Assembly: GCF_000367945.1 (NCBI RefSeq)
Contig: NZ_KB849179.1
Location: forward strand, 3,515,470 to 3,579,469
Direction: 5' to 3'
DNA: 64,000 nt
Source of the DNA: Acinetobacter proteolyticus
Lineage (GTDB): Bacteria; Pseudomonadota; Gammaproteobacteria; Pseudomonadales; Moraxellaceae
Under the pieces are notes generated by a model, which saw only the letters and a program-made list of their open reading frames with translations, was not told the DNA's origin and ran no database searches. A program made the position numbers and the translations under genes. Positions 19,138 through 28,183 of the stretch are shown piece by piece (within the stretch, counting starts at the first letter, position 1; each line of letters starts with the position of its first letter).

Positions 19138-19533
19138 TTGAAAACCATTACTGTGGCTGCTGCTGTGATTTTGAATGAACACAATCAATTGCTCTTAGTC
19201 CGTAAACAAAATACCCATGCTTTTATGCAAGTCGGTGGAAAGCTCGAAACAAATGAAGCACCTGAAATCACGATGCAACGCGAGATTTTAGAAGAAATTG
19301 GTTGTGAATGTGAATTGAAACAATTCATTGGTCGTTTTGAAACGGCCGCGGCCAATGAACCTGATCATGTGTTGGTGAGTTATGTGTATGCGGTTGAATT
19401 AAAACAGACACCCAAAATTGCCGCTGAAATTGCAGAAATGAAATGGATTGAGTTGAATGACCAATCTACCCTGTTGGCACCACTGACTAAAGAAGTTGTG
19501 ATTCCGTGGTGCCAGCAAAATCAAGCGAGTTAG
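19138..19533 (+). CDS. NUDIX hydrolase
   Basis: A 131-residue NUDIX protein with the complete box: Gly34, Glu40, then REILEEIG (48-55). These enzymes cleave nucleoside diphosphates linked to another group; the substrate is unknown. It starts at a TTG preceded by AAGGAG at the right spacing. Its last 47 bases overlap the end of the convergent comF gene. Confidence 0.9.
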   Translation: MKTITVAAAVILNEHNQLLLVRKQNTHAFMQVGGKLETNEAPEITMQREILEEIGCECELKQFIGRFETAAANEPDHVLVSYVYAVELKQTPKIAAEIAEMKWIELNDQSTLLAPLTKEVVIPWCQQNQAS

Positions 19534-20170
19534 TCGGTTGTGTTTGTGCGGCTGCTACGCAGGCACTATAAATCTGTTGGCAGCCGAGTTGGGTCAGGAC
19601 TTTGGATAATGCGCTGATCGAACTGCCTGTGGTCAGCACATCATCGACAATGAGGACTTTGCGATAACGAATTGAGTTGGGCGGTGCTGCCACAAATTGC
19701 TGTTCAATATCTTCGAGTCGTTCTAAACGTGACAGGCCTTTTTGTGAGTGTTGGGCCAAGCGTTGTACGGGTTGCCAAACGGGAATCTTCAAACTTTTGC
19801 TCAATACCTTGGCGAGAAGAAGGGTTTGATTAAAGCCGCGTTCTGCTAGACGATCAGCCGAAATCGGCATCGGTACAATCGCATGTACTTTAGGAAGTCT
19901 GAGTTGTAATAGTAGGCCATCTAATAGTCTTTGCTGGTGCAGTTTTTGCTCATATTTGAATTGTTGAATGATCCGATCAATTGGATATTGATAATGGCAA
20001 GCAACCAAGACGTGTTGCTGATTGCGCTCAATACTTTGTTTGAGCCAAGGCAATTGTTGCCAGCAACTGTGGCACACACCAAACTGGCGTTTCATGCCGA
20101 TGTCGCAGAGACTGCATGGCGTAAAATAATCAAATAGCTGTTGTGCTGATTTTGCGAGCTGTCTAAACAT
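19487..20170 (-). CDS. comF: ComF-family phosphoribosyltransferase-like protein
   Basis: A 227-residue protein from the ATG at 20170 (the frame is open to 20221). An N-terminal zinc finger is formed by Cys19, Cys22, Cys33 and Cys36, and the C-terminal half is a phosphoribosyltransferase domain with the PRPP motif VLIVDDVLTTGSS. ComF proteins are needed for natural transformation, fitting a competent genus. It starts inside the last few bases of recG and is probably co-transcribed with it. Confidence 0.9.
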   Translation of the reverse strand: MFRQLAKSAQQLFDYFTPCSLCDIGMKRQFGVCHSCWQQLPWLKQSIERNQQHVLVACHYQYPIDRIIQQFKYEQKLHQQRLLDGLLLQLRLPKVHAIVPMPISADRLAERGFNQTLLLAKVLSKSLKIPVWQPVQRLAQHSQKGLSRLERLEDIEQQFVAAPPNSIRYRKVLIVDDVLTTGSSISALSKVLTQLGCQQIYSACVAAAQTQPTNSLDFAGTTESQLL

Positions 20171-22208
20171 AGGCATATCTTGGCGCTTCGGGTAGCCAGC
20201 GTTTGAGTAGACCATCTGCATGTTGTGGATAATCTTTCAGGATTTGCTCAGCCACATAATGCGCTTGGCTAAGCAGATGATCATCCCGTTCCAAACGTGC
20301 CACGCGGAAGCCCATATCCCCGGTTTGTTTGGTGCCGAGTAATTCTCCCGGACCTCGGATTTCCAAATCTTTTTCTGCAATCACAAAGCCATCATTACTT
20401 TCACGTAAAATCGAAAGCCGTTCCTGCCCATTTTGCGATAATGGGGTTTTATACAGTAGGGCACAGAAACTGGCAGTTGCCCCACGGCCTACTCGACCGC
20501 GCAATTGATGCAGTTGAGAGAGACCTAGGCGCTCGGCATTTTCAATCACCATGATCGACGCATTGGGGACATCGACCCCAACTTCAATGACTGTAGTGGC
20601 AATTAACAGTTGGGATTGATTGTCTTTAAAGGCTTGCATGACACTTTGCTTTTCATCAGCCTTCATCTTGCCGTGGACCAAACCAATATTAATGTCTGGA
20701 AAGCGCTCTTTAATTTCTTGATAGGTGGCTTCTGCCGCTTGTGCATCCAAGGTTTCAGATTGTTCCACCAAAGTACAGACCCAATAAGCTTGTTTACCTT
20801 CACGACAATTGGTTGCGATACGTTGCAGCACCTGCTCACGCCGTTCTAGGGGAATGGTTACGGTTTGAATCGGGGTACGTCCAGGCGGAAGTTCGTCAAT
20901 AATCGAGGTATCTAAATCCCCATAAGCACTCATGGCTAAAGTACGAGGAATCGGTGTTGCCGTCATCACCAATTGATGTGGGGTAAATTGATCGGCACCT
21001 TTATTTCTTAAAGCGAGGCGTTGATCAACACCGAAGCGATGCTGTTCGTCAATAATCACCAAGCCAAGTTTAGAAAATCCAACGGTATCTTGAAACAGGG
21101 CATGCGTACCCACGATCAATTGCGCATGACCCTCTTTAATCTGTTGTTCGGCTTGGGTTCGGGCTTTACCTTTCTGCTTACCCGAGAGCCATGCTACTTG
21201 AATGCCTAGGGGTTCAAACCAGCGTTTAAAGTTTAAATAGTGTTGTTCAGCCAAAATCTCCGTCGGTGCCATTAACGCCACTTGCCAATCGGCTTCCAGC
21301 GCATGACAGGCAGCCACGGCAGCCACAAGGGTTTTACCTGCACCGACATCCCCTTGTACCAGACGTAACATGGGTTGATCTTGTTTAAGGTCCTGCAAAA
21401 TTTCCTTGGAAACCCGCTTTTGCGCATTGGTCATCTGAAAGGGCAGGCCCTCTAACAGCTTCTTCGCAAGCACTTTGCTACTACTAAAGCGAGGTGCAGA
21501 AATTTGCCGAATATAGGCACGTCGGGTGAGTAAACTGATTTGATGGGCAACCAGTTCTTCAAAAATCAGGCGTTGTTGTGCAGGATGCGAACCTTGATTG
21601 AGTTGCAGCATATTGGCATCAATCGGGGGCTCGTGGATGTAATGGAGTGCTTGTTTCAGTTCATAGCCATTGCTGTATTTGCTTGGCAATAATTCAGGTA
21701 AGTCATCACTATGATGTTTGAGTGCTTGGCGTACGTATTCACGCAGTTTAGGTTGGGTTAAGCCTTCGGTGCTGGGGTAAATCGCGGTGAGCTGGGTTTT
21801 CGGTAAAGCAGTATGCTGTTGGATCACCTGAATTTCAGGGTGGTATAGCTCCAAACCCCGTGCGCCAACGCGAACTTCACCAAAAATCCGTAATCGTTGC
21901 CCCATTTGGATACGATCAGTCAGGCCTTTATAAATATGATAAAAGCGTAAAGTTACCTTGCCAAAATCATCTTGTAGCAGGGCTGCGAGCGATTTTTTTT
22001 TTCCTGGTGGAAAATCGACAGAACGGACTTCACCTTCAAGCAAGTAACTTCGTCCAACGATCAGCTGATTCATTGGAATAATAGTGCTACGATCTTCATA
22101 GTCACGGGGAAGATGGAATAACAAATCATCCGTGCTAAAAATATGAAGCTTTTCTAAGAGGGTCGCTGCGGCAGCACCAACGCCTTGTAATTGCTGAACT
22201 GATGTCAT
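20163..22208 (-). CDS. recG: ATP-dependent DNA helicase RecG
   Basis: RecG regresses stalled replication forks and branch-migrates Holliday junctions. The 681-residue protein has the N-terminal wedge (OB-fold) domain, Walker A QGDVGAGKT at about residue 283-291, the DEQH box in IIDEQHRFGV, TATPIPRT and the C-terminal QLRGRVGRG. The start is 18 bases from that of the divergent SDR gene, so their promoters must overlap. Confidence 0.96.
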   Translation of the reverse strand: MTSVQQLQGVGAAAATLLEKLHIFSTDDLLFHLPRDYEDRSTIIPMNQLIVGRSYLLEGEVRSVDFPPGKKKSLAALLQDDFGKVTLRFYHIYKGLTDRIQMGQRLRIFGEVRVGARGLELYHPEIQVIQQHTALPKTQLTAIYPSTEGLTQPKLREYVRQALKHHSDDLPELLPSKYSNGYELKQALHYIHEPPIDANMLQLNQGSHPAQQRLIFEELVAHQISLLTRRAYIRQISAPRFSSSKVLAKKLLEGLPFQMTNAQKRVSKEILQDLKQDQPMLRLVQGDVGAGKTLVAAVAACHALEADWQVALMAPTEILAEQHYLNFKRWFEPLGIQVAWLSGKQKGKARTQAEQQIKEGHAQLIVGTHALFQDTVGFSKLGLVIIDEQHRFGVDQRLALRNKGADQFTPHQLVMTATPIPRTLAMSAYGDLDTSIIDELPPGRTPIQTVTIPLERREQVLQRIATNCREGKQAYWVCTLVEQSETLDAQAAEATYQEIKERFPDINIGLVHGKMKADEKQSVMQAFKDNQSQLLIATTVIEVGVDVPNASIMVIENAERLGLSQLHQLRGRVGRGATASFCALLYKTPLSQNGQERLSILRESNDGFVIAEKDLEIRGPGELLGTKQTGDMGFRVARLERDDHLLSQAHYVAEQILKDYPQHADGLLKRWLPEAPRYAYV

Positions 22209-22226
22209 CTCTGGTCAAAGGTGTGT

Positions 22227-23045
22227 ATGCATATTTTATTTATTGGTTATGGTAAAACATCTCAGCGTGTCGCTAAACACTTATTTGAGCAAGGACACCA
22301 CATTAGCACAATAAGTCGCAGTGAAAAAACAGATTGTTACGCGACCCATTATATTCAGGATGTGCAGCAACTCGATTTGGCAGACTTAGCGCCGATTGAA
22401 ATGGTCTATGTGATTCTGGCACCCTCAGAGAGTGGGGTTGATGCTTATCAAGCTACTTATGTTGACAGCATTGCAGCAATTGTTGCAGCACTCAAAGGGC
22501 ATCCTGTACAGCGCATCGTGATTGTGTCTTCGACTCGGGTCTATGGCGAAAATGCAGGGCAAAGGATAGATGATGAATCGCTGATACAGCCTGCTGATGA
22601 GCAAGGGCGCATTCTTCGGGAGATGGAATTACTTTGGCAAGCGCATTATCCGCAACAAAGTATTATTGTTCGCCCAACTGGCATTTATGGAACTTCAATC
22701 ACTCGGCTAAAAAAGTTGGCTGAGCAAACATCGACTTATCCTGCAGTGCATTTTAGTAATCGCATTCATATTGATGATTTGGCCAAGTTTCTAGCCAGAT
22801 TGGCTGATGTCGCTCAAGTTGAGGCGAGTTATATCATCACCAATAATTTACCGATCCCGATGCATGAAATTCTATTGTGGTTTCAACAACAGTTAAACCT
22901 ACCGGCCTTAACACTCTTGTCACAACAACAGACAGGTAAGCGAATCTATGCGACACGACTATCCAATACTGGGTTTCGATTTGACCATTTGATTTGCTTT
23001 AATGACTATGCAGCGGCGTTATTGGCACATAGTAATGAAAAATAA
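22227..23045 (+). CDS. NAD-dependent epimerase/dehydratase family protein (YeeZ-like)
   Basis: A 272-residue extended-SDR type protein. The N-terminal glycine-rich loop is MHILFIGYGKTSQRVA, and YGENAG and RPTGIYG follow at the positions seen in the family. The usual YxxxK pair is not evident, as in YeeZ-type members, so it may bind the cofactor without classic dehydrogenase chemistry. I use the ATG at 22227, preceded by AAAGGTG, rather than the GTG at 22221. Substrate unknown. Confidence 0.8.
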   Translation: MHILFIGYGKTSQRVAKHLFEQGHHISTISRSEKTDCYATHYIQDVQQLDLADLAPIEMVYVILAPSESGVDAYQATYVDSIAAIVAALKGHPVQRIVIVSSTRVYGENAGQRIDDESLIQPADEQGRILREMELLWQAHYPQQSIIVRPTGIYGTSITRLKKLAEQTSTYPAVHFSNRIHIDDLAKFLARLADVAQVEASYIITNNLPIPMHEILLWFQQQLNLPALTLLSQQQTGKRIYATRLSNTGFRFDHLICFNDYAAALLAHSNEK

Positions 23046-23076
23046 TTCGATTAGACTGTAAAGAAAGTTTAAAGAG

Positions 23077-23106
23077 TTGGTATGTATTTTGAATTATAAA
23101 TACCAA
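23077..23106. promoter_or_regulatory. imperfect 30-base inverted repeat
   Basis: TTGGTAT at 23077-23083 mirrors ATACCAA at 23100-23106, extended by TAT/ATA after one mismatch. It lies between the SDR gene and the solute-binding protein gene, without a T run, so an operator is as likely as a terminator. A short TTCC/GGAA hairpin follows at 23111-23123. Confidence 0.4.
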
Positions 23107-23171
23107 TAGATTCCTGAAAGGAACCGCCTAAATTGAGCACGAGGTTTGCTGTACGGCGTAAAGGGTGATAC

Positions 23172-24152
23172 ATGAGAAAAATAATTTGCATGATCTTATT
23201 TGGATTGATCACAACTGCAAGTTGGGCTGCGGAGCAGTCTTGGTGCGTGTTTGATCCTTTAAGTACTCAGGGTGATATCAGCCGTCGTTTACAGGATATC
23301 CGTCTGTACGCACAACAAAATCAAGTTCAGCTAAGCTTTCAAACCTTTAAAAAAGAAAAAGATGCCATACAGGCTTTTGATCAGCGTAAATGTTCGGGTT
23401 TGGTCGCATCCAATTTTAATACCTATCGCTATAACCATTTTATGGGCACAAGCGGAGGGATTGGACTGATTCCGAATAATCGTGTGGCTCGGACATTTCT
23501 ACAACTGTTGAATAATTCAAATATCGAAAAACGCATGCTGAGTGGGGATTATGAAGTGCTGGGTATGATTCCAATTGGGACCGCCTATATGATCATGAAT
23601 ACTCAACAGATTAATAAAGTATCTCAGTTAAAGAATAAAAGCATTGGGATTTTGCAGAATAATCCACCACAACAGGCGCTGGTACAAAGTGTGGGGGCTA
23701 AACCGATCTATGTTGATTTTTCCAATGCGGTGGAATCCTTTAAGCAGAAAAAAATTGATATTTTGGCAGCGCCAGCTTATGGAATATTACCGTATAACTT
23801 GAAAAAGGAATTTGGTGCTGAGACACAAGTGGTGAACTTCCCTATGGCGTATTTTGCGATGAATATCGTGATTCGGCCACAAGGTTACCCAGTAGGCTTC
23901 GGTCATCAAATACGATCTTGGTTTGTGCGCAACAGCAATGTACTTGCTGCCCAAGCCATTCAATGGGAAAACCATTTACCAGCGTATTATTGGGCAGATA
24001 TCTCAGGTTATGAAAAGCAAGGTTATGATGCGATGGTGGTGAAGATTCGAAATCGTTATGTCGATTCCGGCTATTACGATGCCTATTTTGTCGAATTGAT
24101 CAAACGACTGCGCTGTCTGGATGACCCTAAATACTTGGAGTGTCGCCGTTAA
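23172..24152 (+). CDS. periplasmic solute-binding protein, AdeT-like (DUF6091)
   Basis: A 326-residue exported protein: signal peptide of 20 residues (cleavage before EQSW), then a periplasmic-binding fold with KSIGILQNNPPQQALVQSVGA and KKIDILAAPAYGILP. I associate it with the Acinetobacter AdeT1/AdeT2 group, which has been annotated as an RND efflux protein for aminoglycosides but has the look of a soluble binding protein and no membrane segments. A partner TRAP-type permease would be plausible; two such permeases lie 35 kb downstream. Family assignment is from memory. Confidence 0.7.
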   Translation: MRKIICMILFGLITTASWAAEQSWCVFDPLSTQGDISRRLQDIRLYAQQNQVQLSFQTFKKEKDAIQAFDQRKCSGLVASNFNTYRYNHFMGTSGGIGLIPNNRVARTFLQLLNNSNIEKRMLSGDYEVLGMIPIGTAYMIMNTQQINKVSQLKNKSIGILQNNPPQQALVQSVGAKPIYVDFSNAVESFKQKKIDILAAPAYGILPYNLKKEFGAETQVVNFPMAYFAMNIVIRPQGYPVGFGHQIRSWFVRNSNVLAAQAIQWENHLPAYYWADISGYEKQGYDAMVVKIRNRYVDSGYYDAYFVELIKRLRCLDDPKYLECRR

Positions 24153-24236
24153 GTGATTAAAAGAAACGCCAATCTAAGTAGTAATATTGATCAGTAAATC
24201 ATAATTTTGTGATGACTGATTTAAAATCTCTACTCA

Positions 24237-24342
24237 CCCCTCTTTAACAAGAGGGGGATTATTGAGAATCTGAGAGGATTTTAGGTTTCTGAAACTCCCT
24301 CCTTTGAAAGGTGAACTGCGGTTATAGCAGCGCAAGAGGGAG
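24237..24342. repeat. two intergenic hairpins, probably a bidirectional terminator or dispersed repeat
   Basis: CCCCTCTT/AAGAGGGG (24237-24244 with 24249-24256) and CTCCCTC/GAGGGAG (24295-24301 with 24336-24342) lie between the convergent ends of the solute-binding protein gene and plsB. The CT-rich style resembles dispersed Acinetobacter intergenic repeats. Confidence 0.55.
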
Positions 24343-24356
24343 GATTTATTTTCTAT

Positions 24357-26903
24357 TTACGCTTTCTTACGTTTTAAGCGGCGTTTGGCTTGCTGTGATG
24401 CCATGGCCTCTAATGCCTCAGCCAACTCTTCATCGCTAAATGTAGTGATGTGCTGCAACATTTGTAAGGTGGTTTCATCTAACACCAGTTGAGCACCAGC
24501 GGCCATCTCACTGAAATTATCATCATATTCAATGAAACCCTGTTCATTGTTACGAATATAATTCTGTTGCGTCAGAACTTTAATAAAGCTTTGGAATAAG
24601 GCTTTATCGAAGAACTCAGGTGAGTTGAACTCATATAGTACAGAGAGACGTTGACCCAATAAATGACTGAGTTCTTCAACTTGTTTGGTTGAGATATTGC
24701 CTGAACCACGTTGGGTGATCAGTGCCAAAGTCATGTAGTAACGCTCTAAACTCTGTTTGACTGGCATCGCCAAAGTTACCAGTTTTTGATGTTCTTCACT
24801 GTTTGGTGTTGGGCTAAATAAATTACCATCATGATCTTGGAAGATTAAGCCGATCTGCACCAGCGCATTGATATAATTATCAATTTGCTTTTGTAGATCA
24901 GCAGTTTGCCATTTCATGAATAATTCAGCTTTTAAGAACGGATATAAGGTACGAATCACGTTACTTAAATCTGCCTTATTAATTTTACCATTATGTTCAA
25001 CCAGCGAAGCCACCAAGGATGGCAATACAAAGGCATGCAAAATGTTATTGCGGAAGTAAGTCAGTAATACGGCTTGATTATCTTCAATCGCAATAATATC
25101 GCCTAAAACATGCTGCACGCGTTTAATCAGCTTGAGTTTTAGGCCGTAGGCAATAATTTCTTTACCCGATAATGACGTGACTTGTGTGCGTTCGTCATAA
25201 GGTTGTTGAGTCGCCAAATCACGGTAGATATCGAGTTGCTTAGCACAAATTTCTTCATCTAAGGTGTGTTTTGGTGTCGCCAATAAAATTAAAGAGAGTA
25301 GTGAAACAGGATTAATCACCACAGCACGGTTAATGTTTTCTAAAATCAAATTGGCTGAGCTTGCGACAACACCTGAAATCTCGGTGGTACTTGCGGTGTC
25401 TGGTTGAATGTTTTCAGCATCGTGTTGCTTCAGAATATCATTCAGGAACACAGGTTCACCAAAGTTGACGTGTACTTTACCGAAGATACGCTCAATTTTA
25501 CGCAAGGTTTTCACGATGCCAAAAATCGATTCCGCTTCTTTCGGTTTGCCTTGCATTTCACCGACATAGGTCGAGCCTTCCATCAGGCGCTCATAACCAA
25601 TATAGGTTGGGACAAACACGATCGGTTTGGCTGGACCACGTAAATGCCCTTGAATGGTCATCGCCAGCATGCCTGTTTTTGGCGGAAGCAAACGACCAGT
25701 ACGAGAACGACCACCTTCAATAAAGTATTCGATTGGTGTATTGCGCGATAAAATGCTATGCAAATATTCTTTAAATACAGAGGTATAAAGTGCATTACCA
25801 CGGAAAGAACGACGAATAAAGAAGGCACCGCCGCCACGTAATAACTGACCCACAAATGGTAGGTTGAGGTTATCACCCGCAGCGATATATGGAATCATCA
25901 AGCCACGTTTATAAATCACGTAGGATAATAATAAATAGTCGATATGACTACGATGACAAGGGGTATAAACAATTTCATAATCTTTGGCGAGTTCACGCAC
26001 GGTACTGAAGTTGTGTACTTCAACACCGTCATAGAGTTGCGTCCAGAGACGGGTCAGGGCCATATCGGCAAAACGGACTGCTGATGCAGAATAGTCCGAT
26101 ACGATTTCATTGACATAACCAATGGCACGGCGTTCAGCTTCGAGCATACTAATTTTATGCTGAATGCTTTCACGACGAATGGCATCTTGTACCTCAGGAG
26201 ACTTCACCACGGATTGCATCACATTGCGACGGTCTGACAAGTCTGGGCCAAGTACCACTTCACGTTGCTGATCCAAATAGGTGTCTAATGAACTTGCAAT
26301 ATAGGTTGCTGGTGAAACATTTGGGTGGTTGGTCTTGGCATAATCTACCAACTCACGCAAAGATTGCGGTTCGTGAAACTCTAAATAAGATTGGCGGCCA
26401 TGTAAGCCAATATTCATCAGTTGTTTAACTGTACCTGGTGTTGCCCAAGTATCTGAGAATAATAATTTGAACCAAGAATCTTCTTTATCAGGCGAGCGTC
26501 CCCAAAGTACCGTCACTGGAACCAGTTGAATATCAACGTCTGGGTGTTGCTCAAGTGCCTCGACCAGCTGTAACAGGCGCGGTGGGAAAGTTTGGGTATT
26601 AAAAAAATTATTTTCGTTATGATGTAAAAACAGGATGGAGTTTTTTTCTTGATAAGTTCCAAAACTCAATGAATCCAAGGCTGGTTTTAAATTTAGGCGG
26701 CGGGTCTCACCATCGACCACCAATGCATTACTGCGTGAATAATTTTGTAATACATAGCAAACCAACTTATTTGATTCTGTTGCGTTTGGCACTGCTGTGG
26801 TGGATTCTGTAGGAACTTCACCAAGAACATGTGGGGTTACCACAAGGTCAAGTAACTTACTCGAAAGTTGGCGATACATTTGACCAAATCCAGTCTTGGA
26901 CAT
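24357..26903 (-). CDS. plsB: glycerol-3-phosphate 1-O-acyltransferase
   Basis: PlsB acylates sn-glycerol 3-phosphate at position 1 to start phospholipid synthesis at the inner membrane. The 848-residue length fits. Acyltransferase blocks are clear: HRSHID with His317 and Asp322 (HX4D), GGGAFFIRRSFRGN, FIEGGRSRTGRLLPPKTGM and PIVFVPTYIGYERL. The N-terminal and C-terminal extensions are those of PlsB rather than PlsC. It is transcribed alone. Confidence 0.97.
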   Translation of the reverse strand: MSKTGFGQMYRQLSSKLLDLVVTPHVLGEVPTESTTAVPNATESNKLVCYVLQNYSRSNALVVDGETRRLNLKPALDSLSFGTYQEKNSILFLHHNENNFFNTQTFPPRLLQLVEALEQHPDVDIQLVPVTVLWGRSPDKEDSWFKLLFSDTWATPGTVKQLMNIGLHGRQSYLEFHEPQSLRELVDYAKTNHPNVSPATYIASSLDTYLDQQREVVLGPDLSDRRNVMQSVVKSPEVQDAIRRESIQHKISMLEAERRAIGYVNEIVSDYSASAVRFADMALTRLWTQLYDGVEVHNFSTVRELAKDYEIVYTPCHRSHIDYLLLSYVIYKRGLMIPYIAAGDNLNLPFVGQLLRGGGAFFIRRSFRGNALYTSVFKEYLHSILSRNTPIEYFIEGGRSRTGRLLPPKTGMLAMTIQGHLRGPAKPIVFVPTYIGYERLMEGSTYVGEMQGKPKEAESIFGIVKTLRKIERIFGKVHVNFGEPVFLNDILKQHDAENIQPDTASTTEISGVVASSANLILENINRAVVINPVSLLSLILLATPKHTLDEEICAKQLDIYRDLATQQPYDERTQVTSLSGKEIIAYGLKLKLIKRVQHVLGDIIAIEDNQAVLLTYFRNNILHAFVLPSLVASLVEHNGKINKADLSNVIRTLYPFLKAELFMKWQTADLQKQIDNYINALVQIGLIFQDHDGNLFSPTPNSEEHQKLVTLAMPVKQSLERYYMTLALITQRGSGNISTKQVEELSHLLGQRLSVLYEFNSPEFFDKALFQSFIKVLTQQNYIRNNEQGFIEYDDNFSEMAAGAQLVLDETTLQMLQHITTFSDEELAEALEAMASQQAKRRLKRKKA

Positions 26904-27180
26904 TACAAACTCCTAAATAATAATCCTGACATCGAGTCATGATGAACACGACATTCTGCGATATTCTTACATGAAACGGTATGTTATTTTCTGACAAAAT
27001 ATAGCGTATTTGGTAGATTTTATCGTTAAAAATCGTATTTTTAGCGGTTATAAATACAATTAACGTGACGGATGAATCATTTTATCCTGACCATTGTCAT
27101 TTGAATTTGTGGCACAATCAAAATTATCAACCCTGAATGGATTGGTTGATCTCTCCTCATTGATGTTGGAAGGCTATTAC

Positions 27181-28053
27181 ATGAATGCGTTAACTCAAGA
27201 ATTGGTTGAACTGTTGAATCTGGAAAAGTTGGAAGAACATATTTTCCGAGGCAATAGCCGCAATTTGGTAGGCAAGCGAGTGTTCGGCGGACAAGTTCTT
27301 GGACAAGCATTAAGAGCTGCTTCATATACCACCGATCGTCCTGCACATTCTTTACATGCCTATTTCTTGTATGGGGGCGATGTGAATGCACCGATCATTT
27401 ATGAAGTTGATCCGCTCAGAGATGGTAAAAGCTTTGCCAGCCGTCAAGTTCGAGCGATCCAGCATGGTCGTACCATTTTCTCTGCGATGGTCTCTTTTGC
27501 CAATCCAGAAGAAGGCTTGAACTATCAACATAAAGAGCCTGAGTACCCTGAACCAGACACATTAAAGTCTGAGAACGAACTGAAAGAAAGTCTGATTAAT
27601 TTTGTCCCAGAAAATGTACGTGCCAGTTTTATGCGCGAACGTCATGTAGAAATCAGACCGACTCAGTTGATTAATCCGTTCCAGCCGCAGCCAGAAGCGC
27701 CGTTCTATGCGCATTACATTCGAACTCATGATGCGATTCCAGCAGATTTAGATGAAATCTCGCTGCATCAGGCGATTGTTGCTTTCTATTCAGATTTTAC
27801 CTTGATGACCACGGCACTGCGCCCACATGGTTTGTCTTGGATTTCACCGAATTTACAGTGTGCCAGTATCGACCATACCATTTACTTCCATCGTCCACTA
27901 CGTGCAGATGAATGGATGCTTTACGATATGGAAGCGACCATTAGTGCCAGTTCCCGTGGCTTGAACTTTGGGCGTATGTGGCAAAATGGACAACTGGTGT
28001 GTAGTACCGTGCAAGAAGGTTTGATTCGGCTCAGAGAAATCGAAACCCAGTGA
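27181..28053 (+). CDS. tesB: acyl-CoA thioesterase II
   Basis: A double hot-dog thioesterase that hydrolyses acyl-CoA to free fatty acid and CoA. The frame is open from 27094, but the ATG at 27181 follows GGAAGG and aligns with the known N-terminus (LVELLNLEKLEEHIFRG), giving 290 residues. VFGGQVLGQAL and the C-terminal SIDHTIYFHRPLRADEWML and STVQEGLIR are typical. A 7-bp inverted repeat (ATCAACC/GGTTGAT, 27127-27151) lies in the leader. Confidence 0.94.
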   Translation: MNALTQELVELLNLEKLEEHIFRGNSRNLVGKRVFGGQVLGQALRAASYTTDRPAHSLHAYFLYGGDVNAPIIYEVDPLRDGKSFASRQVRAIQHGRTIFSAMVSFANPEEGLNYQHKEPEYPEPDTLKSENELKESLINFVPENVRASFMRERHVEIRPTQLINPFQPQPEAPFYAHYIRTHDAIPADLDEISLHQAIVAFYSDFTLMTTALRPHGLSWISPNLQCASIDHTIYFHRPLRADEWMLYDMEATISASSRGLNFGRMWQNGQLVCSTVQEGLIRLREIETQ

Positions 28054-28070
28054 AAAATGAATCAACACTA

Positions 28071-28095
28071 AAGCCATCATTCTGATGGCTTTTTT
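28071..28095 (+). terminator. intrinsic terminator of tesB
   Basis: AAGCCATCA (28071-28079), TTC loop, TGATGGCTT (28083-28091), T run. Confidence 0.9.
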
Positions 28096-28183
28096 TATCA
28101 TAAGGATGTGACAAAAAATTGCTCGATTCTTCAACATGAGCGTGCCATAGTACGGCTAAGTTAAAACCTTTTATCCATTTACA

